From contig JAJZDJ010000017.1 in the NCBI GenBank assembly GCA_021828685.1, positions 1 to 33,935 on the forward strand: a stretch of DNA of 33,935 nucleotides, read 5' to 3'. The position numbers and the translations under genes were made by a program. The notes beneath the pieces are model-generated. The model searched no databases. It saw nothing but the letters and a program-made list of their open reading frames with translations, and was not told the origin of the DNA. The stretch is from Actinomycetes bacterium (GTDB lineage: Bacteria > Actinomycetota > Acidimicrobiia > Acidimicrobiales > Palsa-688). Positions 14,492 to 22,068 of this stretch are shown here, piece by piece (position 1 is the stretch's first letter; each line of letters opens with the position of its first letter).

Positions 14492-17010
14492 ACGTACGCG
14501 GTTACCTGGACGCGAGATCCTCACAGGATCGCCTCGCCATCGTGGAGGGAGCAACCGGCCAAGGCGTCACGTGGCGCGAAGTGGCGGAGCTCTCAGACCG
14601 CTGGCGCTCGAGTGGTCTCGAAGGCCCGGTCGGGCTCGCGATCGCCGACCCCGTTGCGATGGCCTCGAACTTCGTAGCTGCTCTCGCGAGCGGCGTGGTG
14701 GTGGTGGTTCCGTTGGACCCGGGGGCGCCCCAGGCGGATCTCGACGCCCGGATCCGCCAACTCGGGGTGAGGTCTCTCGTGACAGATCGAAACGGTCACG
14801 GGATGTACCCGAGCCCCGATGGGATCCCGTCGACATGGCCATCCGCTGCGCAGCCGGCCATGTCGATCGAAACCTGGTGGGCTGACAGCGAAACGCTCCT
14901 GGCCCTCGGCGGCGAGCGCATGCCGGCGGCGGACTTCCCCGAAACCGCCTCCCGGCCGTCGCTTCTAATGTCAAGCTCGGGAACGACCGGCGAGCCGAAG
15001 ATCGTTCCGCTCAGCGAAGCCCAACTTCTAGCCACCGCCGCCGGTGTTGCGTCGGAGCTTGCGTTGACGTCGTCGGAGATCGGTTACTCGCCTCTTCCGT
15101 TGTTCCACATCAACGGGCTCGTCGTCGGCGTCCTGTCAGCCCTGGTGGCAGATTCGACGATAGTCGTCGAGCGTCAGTTCTCGCGACGTAACTTCTGGTC
15201 GACCGTCGACTCGCTTCGAGCGACGTGGCTGAACCTGGTTCCGGCGATGCTGGCGATCCTGTCCTCGTCGCCGGGGTCGTCCTCGTCGGACTTCCCAGGT
15301 AACCGAGCCGGTCTCATGACTTCCCGGCCTCGATTGGCGCGTTCGGCATCCGCCCCGCTCCCCGCCGGCGTACGGGAGCGTTTCGAAGAGTTCAGCTCCA
15401 TCCCGGTAATAGAGACGTACGGGATGACAGAAGCGGCGAGCCAGATAACCGCAAATCCGACGAGCAGCGTGCGGCCCGGATCCGTCGGCCTGCCTGTCGA
15501 CGTGGCTCTACGTGTGATCGCCGAGAACGGTGAAACCGCTTCGAGCTTGGCTGTTGGGAGAGTTCAGATCAAAGGCGAGCGCGTTACGTCGCATTATTGG
15601 GCGTGCCGGCCCGCGGCCGACGCCCCAGGCACCGGATCCCGCGGCGACGCTGCGTCCCGCCAGTGGACGTCGCGCACAGCTGTTCGCGGTGACGGCTGGC
15701 TCGATACCGGTGACATCGGATACCTCGACGAGGCCGGCTATCTCTACCTGGTCGGCCGGGACGGGGACGTCATCAACCGGGGTGGCGAGAAGATCATCCC
15801 ACGCGAGGTCGAAGAAGTCCTTTTGGCGCACCCCGACGTCACAGCGGCTGTAGTCGTCGGGCGCCCCCATCCAACGGTCGGCGCGGAGCCGGTGGCCTTC
15901 GTCATCGCTTCCGAAGCGGCAGCCCAGTCACCCGAAGCGTTGGCTCTGCAGCTGTCGCAGCGCTGCGAGGAGGCCCTGAGCCGCTACAAGCGTCCCGTGG
16001 AGATCCACGTCACGAGCTCGCTCCCGGCGGGGCCGACCGGCAAGATCCGCCGCGGGGAGGTCGCCAGCCGCGTCGCCGCCGGCGTCGATCCTTCCGACGG
16101 CTCACCCCTCGACGGGTGTAGCAAAGACAACAGCCGCGACGGCAGATCGAGAGACTTCGCAGCGAGTCGCGACATGCACCCGGCCGGGGGTAAACGTGCA
16201 CCCGGGACCCGTCGCAGCGCTGTGACCTTGGCGGCCGCAGCGCTCGACCTTCCGTTGCGAACCGGGAAGCCTCGCCGGACCGGCCTTACAATGATGATCG
16301 ACTCGGGGATGCCGCTGGCGGGTTTCACCGACTCGATTTCCAGCGCTGGCTCGCACATCGACCTGGTGAAGTTCGGTTGGGGAACGGCGCTGGTGACCCC
16401 GTTCATCGATGCCAAGCTGAACGTGCTGCGCGACGAGGGTATCGACGCCTACTTCGGCGGGACGCTTTTCGAGAAGTTCGTCGCCGCCGGACGTTTCGAG
16501 GATTACCTGAGTTTCTGCGGGCAGCTGGGCGTGGGCCACGTCGAGATCTCGGACGGCACGATCGAGATATCCCCCGAGGAGCGCGACGGCTACATCCGCC
16601 GAGCGGCTCGAGATTTCACAGTCATAACCGAGGTCGGATACAAGGACCAGGTAAGGGCCGGCGCCTCGGACGCTTCGGATCTTGCCCTCCAGGCGAGACA
16701 GGACCTTCAAAGCGGGGCGTGGCTCGTGACTGCCGAGGCCCGTGAGAGCGGCCAGAGCGGCATATGCCGCCCGGACGGAACCGCCCGCGAGGACATCCTC
16801 GACGCGTTCGCCTCGGCCGGTATCGATTGGTCGCAACTGCTCTTCGAGGCACCCACGAAGCGGCTGCAGGTCTATTTCGTGGAGATGGCGGGATCAAACG
16901 TCAATCTGGGCAACGTCGCTCCGGGGGACGTAATCGGCCTCGAGACGCTACGTCTCGGCCTGAGATCGGACACATTCACAAGCTTCACCAAGGAACGAAT
17001 CAATGCGTAG
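14485..17010 (+). CDS. Fusion: adenylate-forming acyl ligase plus ComA-type phosphosulfolactate synthase
   Basis: An 841-aa two-domain enzyme. Residues 1-525 form an ANL-superfamily acid:CoA ligase: P-loop SSSGTTGEPK at 163-172, YGMTEA at 312-317, DTGD at 407-410, a GRDGDVINRGGEKI hinge and the catalytic lysine K520 in PTGKIRR. A polar linker follows (525-590). Residues 590-841 are a complete ComA domain, which condenses phosphoenolpyruvate with sulfite to phosphosulfolactate. It keeps KPRRTGLTM, VKFGWGTALV (about 628-637), GGTLFE, HVEISDGTIEIS, TEVGYKD, ARESGQSG, LLFEAPTK, SNVNLGNV and GLETLRLGLRSDTF, matching archaeal ComA almost end to end. The ATG at 14485 has an AGGAG site, and the upstream frame lies inside the acyltransferase gene. 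It overlaps both neighbouring genes. I know of no described ligase-ComA fusion. Confidence 0.9.
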   Translation: MLNVRGYLDARSSQDRLAIVEGATGQGVTWREVAELSDRWRSSGLEGPVGLAIADPVAMASNFVAALASGVVVVVPLDPGAPQADLDARIRQLGVRSLVTDRNGHGMYPSPDGIPSTWPSAAQPAMSIETWWADSETLLALGGERMPAADFPETASRPSLLMSSSGTTGEPKIVPLSEAQLLATAAGVASELALTSSEIGYSPLPLFHINGLVVGVLSALVADSTIVVERQFSRRNFWSTVDSLRATWLNLVPAMLAILSSSPGSSSSDFPGNRAGLMTSRPRLARSASAPLPAGVRERFEEFSSIPVIETYGMTEAASQITANPTSSVRPGSVGLPVDVALRVIAENGETASSLAVGRVQIKGERVTSHYWACRPAADAPGTGSRGDAASRQWTSRTAVRGDGWLDTGDIGYLDEAGYLYLVGRDGDVINRGGEKIIPREVEEVLLAHPDVTAAVVVGRPHPTVGAEPVAFVIASEAAAQSPEALALQLSQRCEEALSRYKRPVEIHVTSSLPAGPTGKIRRGEVASRVAAGVDPSDGSPLDGCSKDNSRDGRSRDFAASRDMHPAGGKRAPGTRRSAVTLAAAALDLPLRTGKPRRTGLTMMIDSGMPLAGFTDSISSAGSHIDLVKFGWGTALVTPFIDAKLNVLRDEGIDAYFGGTLFEKFVAAGRFEDYLSFCGQLGVGHVEISDGTIEISPEERDGYIRRAARDFTVITEVGYKDQVRAGASDASDLALQARQDLQSGAWLVTAEARESGQSGICRPDGTAREDILDAFASAGIDWSQLLFEAPTKRLQVYFVEMAGSNVNLGNVAPGDVIGLETLRLGLRSDTFTSFTKERINA

Positions 17011-17401
17011 CTCCAGCAACGTCTTCCATCTGGCGATACCCGTCCGGGACCTGGACGAGGCCCAGGACTTTTACGTCGGCAAGCTCGGCTGCCACCTCGC
17101 GCGACGCTACGAGGACCGGATAACCCTCGACTTCTTCGGCGACCAGGTTGTATGCCACCTCTCCGACGACTGGGACCGCAACCCCGAGCTCTACCCACGC
17201 CATTTCGGGGTCACCTTCGTCGATCGAAGCGAGTTCGACGCGGTCCTGTTCTGCGCCGTCAACCGGGACATACCGTTCTTCAAAGCCTGCGAACCAAGGT
17301 TCAAGGACATGGTCGAAGAGCACGTCACCTTCGTCCTGCGCGACCCGTCAGGGAACTTGATCGAGTTCAAGCACTACCGAGACCCAAGGATGATGTACTA
17401 A
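17003..17401 (+). CDS. VOC-superfamily protein (COG3565, predicted dioxygenase type)
   Basis: A single-domain (132 aa) vicinal-oxygen-chelate fold protein. The N-terminal FHLAIPVRDLDEAQDFY contains the first metal-ligand histidine. HFGVTF and NLIEFKHYRDP supply the second histidine and the glutamate. The TLDFFGDQVVCHL and C-terminal RDP-type tail match COG3565, predicted extradiol-type dioxygenases, though lyase or isomerase chemistry is equally possible in this fold. Its ATG lies inside the last codons of the ligase-ComA gene (8-base overlap) behind an AAGGA site, so it is certainly co-expressed. It probably acts on the product of that enzyme; the substrate is unknown. Confidence 0.88.
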   Translation: MRSSSNVFHLAIPVRDLDEAQDFYVGKLGCHLARRYEDRITLDFFGDQVVCHLSDDWDRNPELYPRHFGVTFVDRSEFDAVLFCAVNRDIPFFKACEPRFKDMVEEHVTFVLRDPSGNLIEFKHYRDPRMMY

Positions 17402-17407
17402 TAGAGC

Positions 17408-17695
17408 ATGATAAAAGTCAGCGTCTACTACCCGAGCGGCGAGGGGTCAACCTTCGACCACGAGTACTACCGAAGCAAGCACGTTCCTCTTGCGATGCAG
17501 ACCTGGGGGCTGGCCGACTCTGAGATCGAGAAGGGGATCAATGGTCCGTACGTGGCCGCAGTGCACTTCCGCTTCGACTCACTTGACGCGCTGAATGCTG
17601 CTATGGCCGCGCCAGGCACTGCCGACGTGATGGCGGACGTACCGAACTACACGAACATCACCCCCGTCATGCAGACGAGCGAGATCGTCTCCTGA
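17408..17695 (+). CDS. EthD-family protein
   Basis: A 95-residue ferredoxin-like alpha+beta barrel protein of the EthD type (TIGR02118-like). It opens with IKVSVYYPSGEG, has the FDHEYYRSKHVPLA motif with the conserved histidine, PYVAAVHFRFDSLD, and the ending MADVPNYTNITPVMQTSEIV. EthD proteins are small accessory or cyclase-like proteins of catabolic and biosynthetic clusters, with chemistry mostly unproven. It follows the VOC gene by six bases and is the last gene of the acyltransferase/ligase-ComA operon. Confidence 0.88.
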   Translation: MIKVSVYYPSGEGSTFDHEYYRSKHVPLAMQTWGLADSEIEKGINGPYVAAVHFRFDSLDALNAAMAAPGTADVMADVPNYTNITPVMQTSEIVS

Positions 17696-17803
17696 CCTTT
17701 CGCTAGGGCGCTTCCGCGGGCTGCACGCTTGTCGTGGCTCGCGGGACGCCTCTGAGGCGGTCGGCGTCATTCTTCCCGCATTTCCTGGATCGCTCCACCG
17801 ACC

Positions 17804-17832
17804 TTTACGAGGCTTTGAGACGGCCGTAAAGT
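17804..17832 (+). promoter_or_regulatory. Promoter for the 17840 gene, probably leaderless
   Basis: TTTACG (17804-17809), a 17-base spacer and TAAAGT (17827-17832) lie seven bases before the ATG at 17840, so the transcript would begin at or next to the start codon. No ribosome-binding site is present, which fits leaderless initiation. Confidence 0.55.
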
Positions 17833-17839
17833 TGTCGAC

Positions 17840-18178
17840 ATGCCGGCTGGTTCTGACCGCTCGAGACTTGACGTCGCCAAAGCGTTGCTAGCCAAGGCAG
17901 GAAGCACGAAATCCAGCGAGGAGGCGGTCGCCCTGGCACAGAAGTGCTACCGGCTTCTGGCAGAGCACATCAATGACTACGAGGACACGGCGGACGCTGC
18001 CGCGCCCGGTCCACGCAGACGCGAGCGGAGACTCCTACAGGACCGCCGCCGAGGTTTCGCCCCACCGGGCTCGTCTTCGCCTTCGACCCAAAGGCACTCG
18101 GGGGTCGACCAGTATCGAAGCTCTGCGGCTGGCGAGTTCGACGGGGCGCGCAAAGCGACATTCGACGTGCGGATCTGA
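17840..18178 (+). CDS. Small protein with a DUF2786-like N-terminus, possibly degenerate
   Basis: The first 45 residues (LDVAKALLAKAGSTKSS, then EEAVALAQKCYRLLAEHI) resemble the DUF2786 helical domain of unknown function. After residue 50 the 112-aa sequence becomes arginine/proline/serine-rich and loses family character. The other two plus frames do not restore it convincingly. It is either a short member or a remnant whose C-terminal part has decayed. The promoter and ATG spacing support expression. A minus-strand open frame (17977-18711) crosses this area and could also be considered, but it overlaps a better gene. Confidence 0.45.
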   Translation: MPAGSDRSRLDVAKALLAKAGSTKSSEEAVALAQKCYRLLAEHINDYEDTADAAAPGPRRRERRLLQDRRRGFAPPGSSSPSTQRHSGVDQYRSSAAGEFDGARKATFDVRI

Positions 18179-18268
18179 ACCTCCTGGTCGTAGGCGATGA
18201 CCTGCCCGTAGCGCCGATACGGCTGGGGCGTAAAACGACGTGCCCCCGGGTCGCTACCGTAGCGGGGC

Positions 18269-18985
18269 GTGACGTTAGCTCTATCCGTTGTCCTCGCTGT
18301 CGCCGCGGTCGCAGCTGCCGTGTTCGCCTGGACGGCCAGGCGAGCCTCAGTCGGGCGCCGTCGCGACCAGGCACGTCTCGTGCGCCAGTCGAACCGCCTT
18401 CGAGACGCAGACGAGCTGGTCGCCAAAGCGGAAGAGCGCGCTTCTAGAGCTGAGAAGCGTGCGCTCGAAGCGGAGGAACGCGCGTCTAAAGCCGAGGAGC
18501 TCGCCCTTGAGGCCGCAGGCAAGGCTGCAACGGGCGGATCCAACCGCCACAGCGTTCCTGTGGATGTCGCGCTCGCACTCGAACGGGTTCGTGTCGAGCG
18601 CGAGTGGTACGAAGTCGCAGGTCCCGGCATAGAGCTTCCGTTCCCATGGGATGGATCCTTGGCCGTAGGGGTCGCGACGGAACTGGCGATCATCCGCGAA
18701 GTGACGGGCACTCCGAGCGAGCTGTCGACGGCATCGACCCGACCCTTGTATGACCCGACAGGGTTGCGGGTCGCGTGCGAGTTCCTGCGCTGCCTCGCCC
18801 GCTACGGCGACGAAATGTCCGTAGAGGTCACCGACCAAGGAATCGTCGTGTCGCAGTCCGAGGACCAGCTTCCTAACCTGGCCGAGCTCCGAAAGATAGC
18901 CGAACAGTCCGGTATGGCGATCTCCGCTGCCCTTGACGGAGCGAAGGTCTCGACACGGTTGCTTCTGGCCCCGGAGGCCTCGTAA
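18269..18985 (+). CDS. Membrane-anchored coiled-coil protein, function unknown
   Basis: This 238-aa protein starts with one N-terminal transmembrane helix (about 3-22) and a basic stop-transfer segment. Residues 45-90 form an alanine/glutamate-rich coiled coil with a near-heptad KAEERASRAEKRALEAEERA pattern. The C-terminal 140 residues form a compact cytoplasmic domain ending EQSGMAISAALDGAKVSTRLLL, faintly reminiscent of a degenerate histidine-kinase ATPase end, although I cannot see N, G1 or G2 boxes. The GTG start lies eight bases after a TACCGT box, so it is probably leaderless. It has no obvious operon partner. Confidence 0.7.
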   Translation: MTLALSVVLAVAAVAAAVFAWTARRASVGRRRDQARLVRQSNRLRDADELVAKAEERASRAEKRALEAEERASKAEELALEAAGKAATGGSNRHSVPVDVALALERVRVEREWYEVAGPGIELPFPWDGSLAVGVATELAIIREVTGTPSELSTASTRPLYDPTGLRVACEFLRCLARYGDEMSVEVTDQGIVVSQSEDQLPNLAELRKIAEQSGMAISAALDGAKVSTRLLLAPEAS

Positions 18986-19058
18986 CTCCACCAGCTCCAT
19001 ACCCCCGACTGCCCGGCAACCCGAACGGGACTCAACCCGGCCCCGCAACCCCACGGAC

Positions 19059-20144
19059 CTAGGTCAGCAGTTCAAGGGCCTCCAGGTCGATCGCGTGGCG
19101 GCCGTGGCGGTTGGCCATCGCCATGAACATGTCGTCGCCGCGAGGGGTGCGCCTGACCAGCATCGAGGCTGCTATCGCCATGATCAAACCTCCGAGGCTG
19201 TAGCGACGGTAGCTCTCCCACAAGGCGTTCCAACCGATGTCTATCCCGGCCGCCCCCATCCGCTCCTGGTAAAAGCGGACAAGATCAGTTTCGACCGCTG
19301 CCCGCCTGGCCGGCTCCAACGAAGCGCCGAGGAAGTAGCTGAGGTCGGCTACAGCAGGCCCGTGTGAAGCTGTCTGCCAGTCGACGACGTCGACTCGCTG
19401 TGGCGTGCCGGCCGGCGGAAAGAGCAGGTTGTCGAGACGAAAGTCGCCGTGCGTGACGGTCCAGGGTCCCGGCTTGACCGAGTCGAACACGTCGAGGCGT
19501 TCCATCAGGCGCTCGGCGGTAGCGAGCACTTCGGGGTCCACCCATTCGTGGTAGCGCGCGACGAATCCGGTATGCAGAGCCCGCACGAGGGCCGGCAACG
19601 CGCCTTCGGTCCCGGGGCCGCTGCGATGCAGCCAGTCGAGCGTCTGGAGCCTGTCGCTGCCCCATAGCGGGGCGTGGAGACCTGGAAGTTCGGATACTGC
19701 GAGGAAGGCTTCGTCGGTGCTGCAGCCGGCCAGCTGGTCGCCTTGGCGTGAAGGAGCAACGTCCTCCAAGACCAGGATGAAGTTTGCGCCGCCCGGGTCG
19801 AGCGACGCGTGGTAGCACGCGGGAGTCTTCACGTCCAGCTCGCCGCTGAGCTGGACGTAGAAGCTGACCTCTATCTCGTAGTTGCGAAGAGCGACCGCTG
19901 TCTCGACGCTTAGAGGATCCGACGAGGGAAGCTTGACGATCACCGATCCCGGGCCTGCGTGCTTTCTGTCGTATTCGAGGTGGCATCGCCAGCAGTCCGC
20001 CATCTGGCCGGTGCCTACCGCCTCGGCGCGCACGTCGGTCACGGTTGCCCCGCCGAGGACTCCCGCCATCGCGCTCGTGAGTCCTGGCGGGCTGAGCGTC
20101 GACGGTATCTCGCTCGGTGATCGAGGTTCGGTGTCGACGTTCAC
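19059..20144 (-). CDS. Phosphotransferase of the aminoglycoside/choline kinase-like fold
   Basis: A 361-aa protein kinase-like fold enzyme that would phosphorylate a small hydroxylated molecule. The ATP-binding lysine is probably in SVIVKLPSS. The catalytic loop is VTHGDFRLDNLLF (Brenner motif HGDxxxxN), and the metal-binding aspartate is in VVDWQTASHGPAVADLSYFL. The sequence resembles the ecdysteroid-kinase-like/CHK group common in actinobacteria and often found with lipid or steroid catabolism genes. It overlaps the stop of the preceding DUF7064-like gene by four bases, so they are translationally coupled. The substrate is unknown; resistance function is unlikely given the family. Confidence 0.87.
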   Translation of the reverse strand: MNVDTEPRSPSEIPSTLSPPGLTSAMAGVLGGATVTDVRAEAVGTGQMADCWRCHLEYDRKHAGPGSVIVKLPSSDPLSVETAVALRNYEIEVSFYVQLSGELDVKTPACYHASLDPGGANFILVLEDVAPSRQGDQLAGCSTDEAFLAVSELPGLHAPLWGSDRLQTLDWLHRSGPGTEGALPALVRALHTGFVARYHEWVDPEVLATAERLMERLDVFDSVKPGPWTVTHGDFRLDNLLFPPAGTPQRVDVVDWQTASHGPAVADLSYFLGASLEPARRAAVETDLVRFYQERMGAAGIDIGWNALWESYRRYSLGGLIMAIAASMLVRRTPRGDDMFMAMANRHGRHAIDLEALELLT

Positions 20145-21142
20145 TGCGGCAGGGATCGCTCTACGACGGTGTCAGGAAAGTACTTGTGGTGTCGTGCCCC
20201 GGTGATCTCGTAGATGGCGCTGCCGGACCTCCCGTCGCCCGTTGTAACCCTTACCTGGGACAGCCCACCCCGGTGAAACGGCTCGTAGGGGCGATCGAAA
20301 GTTCCTTGCGCCTCGACGGCTATCACCCTGCCATCTTCGAGGAAAAACTCGCAGTGGCCGCTGAGGCCGACCGCCGCCTCGCCGTTCTCGCCGTAGCTCA
20401 CCGGCCTGGCGTCGTCTGAGGTCCAGGTGAGTTCGTGGCGGAAATCCACGATCGGGACCGGATCGGAGCGGTCACTTCCGGCCCAGCAGCCGTCGGTGTA
20501 GATGCGGGTGCCGTTGGCCAACTCCCAGTGCCACACGCCGAGGAAGCCGTCGTCGAGTTGAATTTGCAGCCAGATCCATAGCGGGCATCTCCCGTGGTCG
20601 CGAACCCCCCACGAGTGGTCGCGTTGGCCAAACCACCCGTCAACGGCGAACGTGCGCCCCTCGACGCTGTAGGTGCCCTCGTATACACCGGATTGCAGGA
20701 TGTGACTCTGGTCCCACACGAGTTCGTGCCCTGCGCGCAAGGTGCCCCGCCGCAGCCCGTATGGCTTTGTCCGCGCCCGGAACGTGACGTCGAGCCCGAT
20801 CGCCGCCATGTCCGGATCGGCCCACAGCTTGATCAACTCGAACGGCTCGATCACCTCGACGCTCGCCCCGTGGACGCTAGGAGTGTGCGGATCGCCAGCG
20901 TCCGGGCGTTCAAGGCGACCGAGGATCTTTTTTCCTCCGACGCGACCCATCTGCAGCGAATCCATCGTCGCAGTTGCCGGGTAGTGCGCCATCGTCATGA
21001 ACACGACGTCACCTGCAGCGTCTGGCCGATGCAACTCGAAAAAGTAACTCTCGCGCCACCACGGACTCGACTCGATGACCTCCCCGAGCGGCAGAGGGAT
21101 CTGATGCACGAGAAGTTCGTCGTTAGGGGAGAGTGCTGGCAT
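20141..21142 (-). CDS. DUF7064/DUF7065-like, CrtC/AttH-type beta-barrel protein
   Basis: A 333-aa protein rich in beta strands and tryptophan, resembling the lipocalin-like fold of hydroxyneurosporene synthase/AttH proteins. Recognisable parts are WWRESYFFELHRPD near the N-terminus, VDGWFGQRDHSWGVRDHG in the middle, and LGVWHWELANGTRIYTDG. The ATG at 21142 is preferred over a TTG one codon upstream. It is followed by the coupled phosphotransferase gene (ATGA overlap). Such pairs recur in actinobacteria and suggest a hydrophobic substrate handled by both. The enzymatic role, if any, is not established. Confidence 0.75.
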   Translation of the reverse strand: MPALSPNDELLVHQIPLPLGEVIESSPWWRESYFFELHRPDAAGDVVFMTMAHYPATATMDSLQMGRVGGKKILGRLERPDAGDPHTPSVHGASVEVIEPFELIKLWADPDMAAIGLDVTFRARTKPYGLRRGTLRAGHELVWDQSHILQSGVYEGTYSVEGRTFAVDGWFGQRDHSWGVRDHGRCPLWIWLQIQLDDGFLGVWHWELANGTRIYTDGCWAGSDRSDPVPIVDFRHELTWTSDDARPVSYGENGEAAVGLSGHCEFFLEDGRVIAVEAQGTFDRPYEPFHRGGLSQVRVTTGDGRSGSAIYEITGARHHKYFPDTVVERSLPQ

Positions 21143-21245
21143 CAAGTACCCGACCCGGACCTCAATGGGGCGACGTGGTACACGAGGCGAAGGTTAGTCC
21201 TGGCCCCGTCACGCCGCCGTGATCTGACGACTAGTCAACTTCGAC

Positions 21246-21268
21246 GCGGGCTAATACCCGGAGCCCGC
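21246..21268 (-). terminator. Hairpin across the lipoprotein stop codon
   Basis: Seven-base arms at 21246-21252 and 21262-21268 (GCGGGCT/AGCCCGC) straddle the stop of the secreted-repeat lipoprotein gene. There is no T-run, so termination before the DUF7064-like gene is only possible, not shown. Confidence 0.3.
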
Positions 21269-21862
21269 CGTCGTAGCTGACGTAGCCGAGGAGGAAACCG
21301 CAGCGCTAACAGGGTTCCCGGAGGACGCCGACACCACCGTCCAGACACCCCCGAACGCGTGGATGTTCTCGCCGAGGGTCGTGTTCGGTGCCGTCGCTTT
21401 TATATCCTTGATGAACCAGTAGAGGGGATGGCCGTTGTAGGTGACCTGCATTTTCCCATTCGAGTCCATGATGTGGCCGATCATCGACGCGTTGACACCA
21501 CTTGCGGCGGTCGGCGTGCCGGTCGTCAGGAGCGGTGGCCACGCAGCGGTGCACCCTCCCGAGCAGGAGCTCGACGTGGAGGTGTCCGTCGAGAACGAGT
21601 ACAACGTCTTGCCGTTGCTCTCAAGGATGTTCCCGTACATTGAGTCGGCCAGCACTGCGATCGTCGGTGTGGAGCTCGCGGCGCCGGCAGTCGAACCGGC
21701 GGCGGATGTGGGGCTCGCGTACATAGTCGTGCTCGGGGCTGTCGTGCTCGTCGAAGCGGCGCTCGAAGGCGCAGAGGCGCTTGAGGTCTTGGTCGACGAG
21801 CCGCAGGCGGCGGCCACCAGGGCCATGCCTACAGCTACCGCAGCACCGGTCGTTCTCCTCAT
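21251..21862 (-). CDS. Secreted-repeat lipoprotein (PF03640/COG4315 type)
   Basis: A 203-aa exported lipoprotein. The signal peptide MRRTTGAAVAVGMALVAAAC ends in a lipobox with C20. A Ser/Thr/Ala-rich spacer (about 21-65) follows, then two secreted-repeat units. The first contains YGNILESNGKTLYSFSTD and CSGGCTAAWPPLL, whose two cysteines probably form a disulfide. The second contains HIMDSNGKMQVTYNGHPLYW and ends with GGVWTVV. The ATG at 21862 is preferred over a GTG three codons upstream because AAGGTG is well placed. It is divergent from the ECF sigma factor at 22069, which suggests it may belong to that sigma factor's regulon. Family members are often linked to redox or stress at the cell envelope; function is unproven. 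Confidence 0.9.
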   Translation of the reverse strand: MRRTTGAAVAVGMALVAAACGSSTKTSSASAPSSAASTSTTAPSTTMYASPTSAAGSTAGAASSTPTIAVLADSMYGNILESNGKTLYSFSTDTSTSSSCSGGCTAAWPPLLTTGTPTAASGVNASMIGHIMDSNGKMQVTYNGHPLYWFIKDIKATAPNTTLGENIHAFGGVWTVVSASSGNPVSAAVSSSATSATTAGSGY

Positions 21863-22049
21863 GGGTTGCACCTTTCAAGTGTGACGGCCGAGCTTGCCCG
21901 GCAAGGATTAATGCTTTGATCCGGATCGACGTACGAGGTCGACTCGCATTCCTACCTACGACTTGGGACCTTCGAACGGATTGCCGAAATTTCGATGGCA
22001 GGGCAAGCGTTGCGTCGCTGGTCTCCAATCCGATCGGCCCGGTGGGCCG

Positions 22050-22059
22050 TAGATAAGAT
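22050..22059 (+). promoter_or_regulatory. -10-like TAGATAAGAT upstream of the ECF sigma gene
   Basis: Overlapping TAGATA (22050-22055) and TAAGAT (22054-22059) boxes end ten or more bases before the ATG at 22069. They abut a GTG at 22060, which argues that ATG 22069 rather than GTG 22060 is the real start. No clear -35 is visible. Confidence 0.4.
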
Positions 22060-22068
22060 GTGAGGCAA

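Noticed and set aside
16102..16836. Minus-strand frame opposite the ComA domain
   Set aside because: The plus strand carries an almost complete ComA alignment, so this is a shadow.
17977..18711. 244-aa minus-strand frame over 17840-18711
   Set aside because: The middle is a Ser/Ala/Arg repeat that mirrors the coiled coil of the plus-strand gene. The segment near 18000-18200 looks somewhat protein-like, but has no recognised family.
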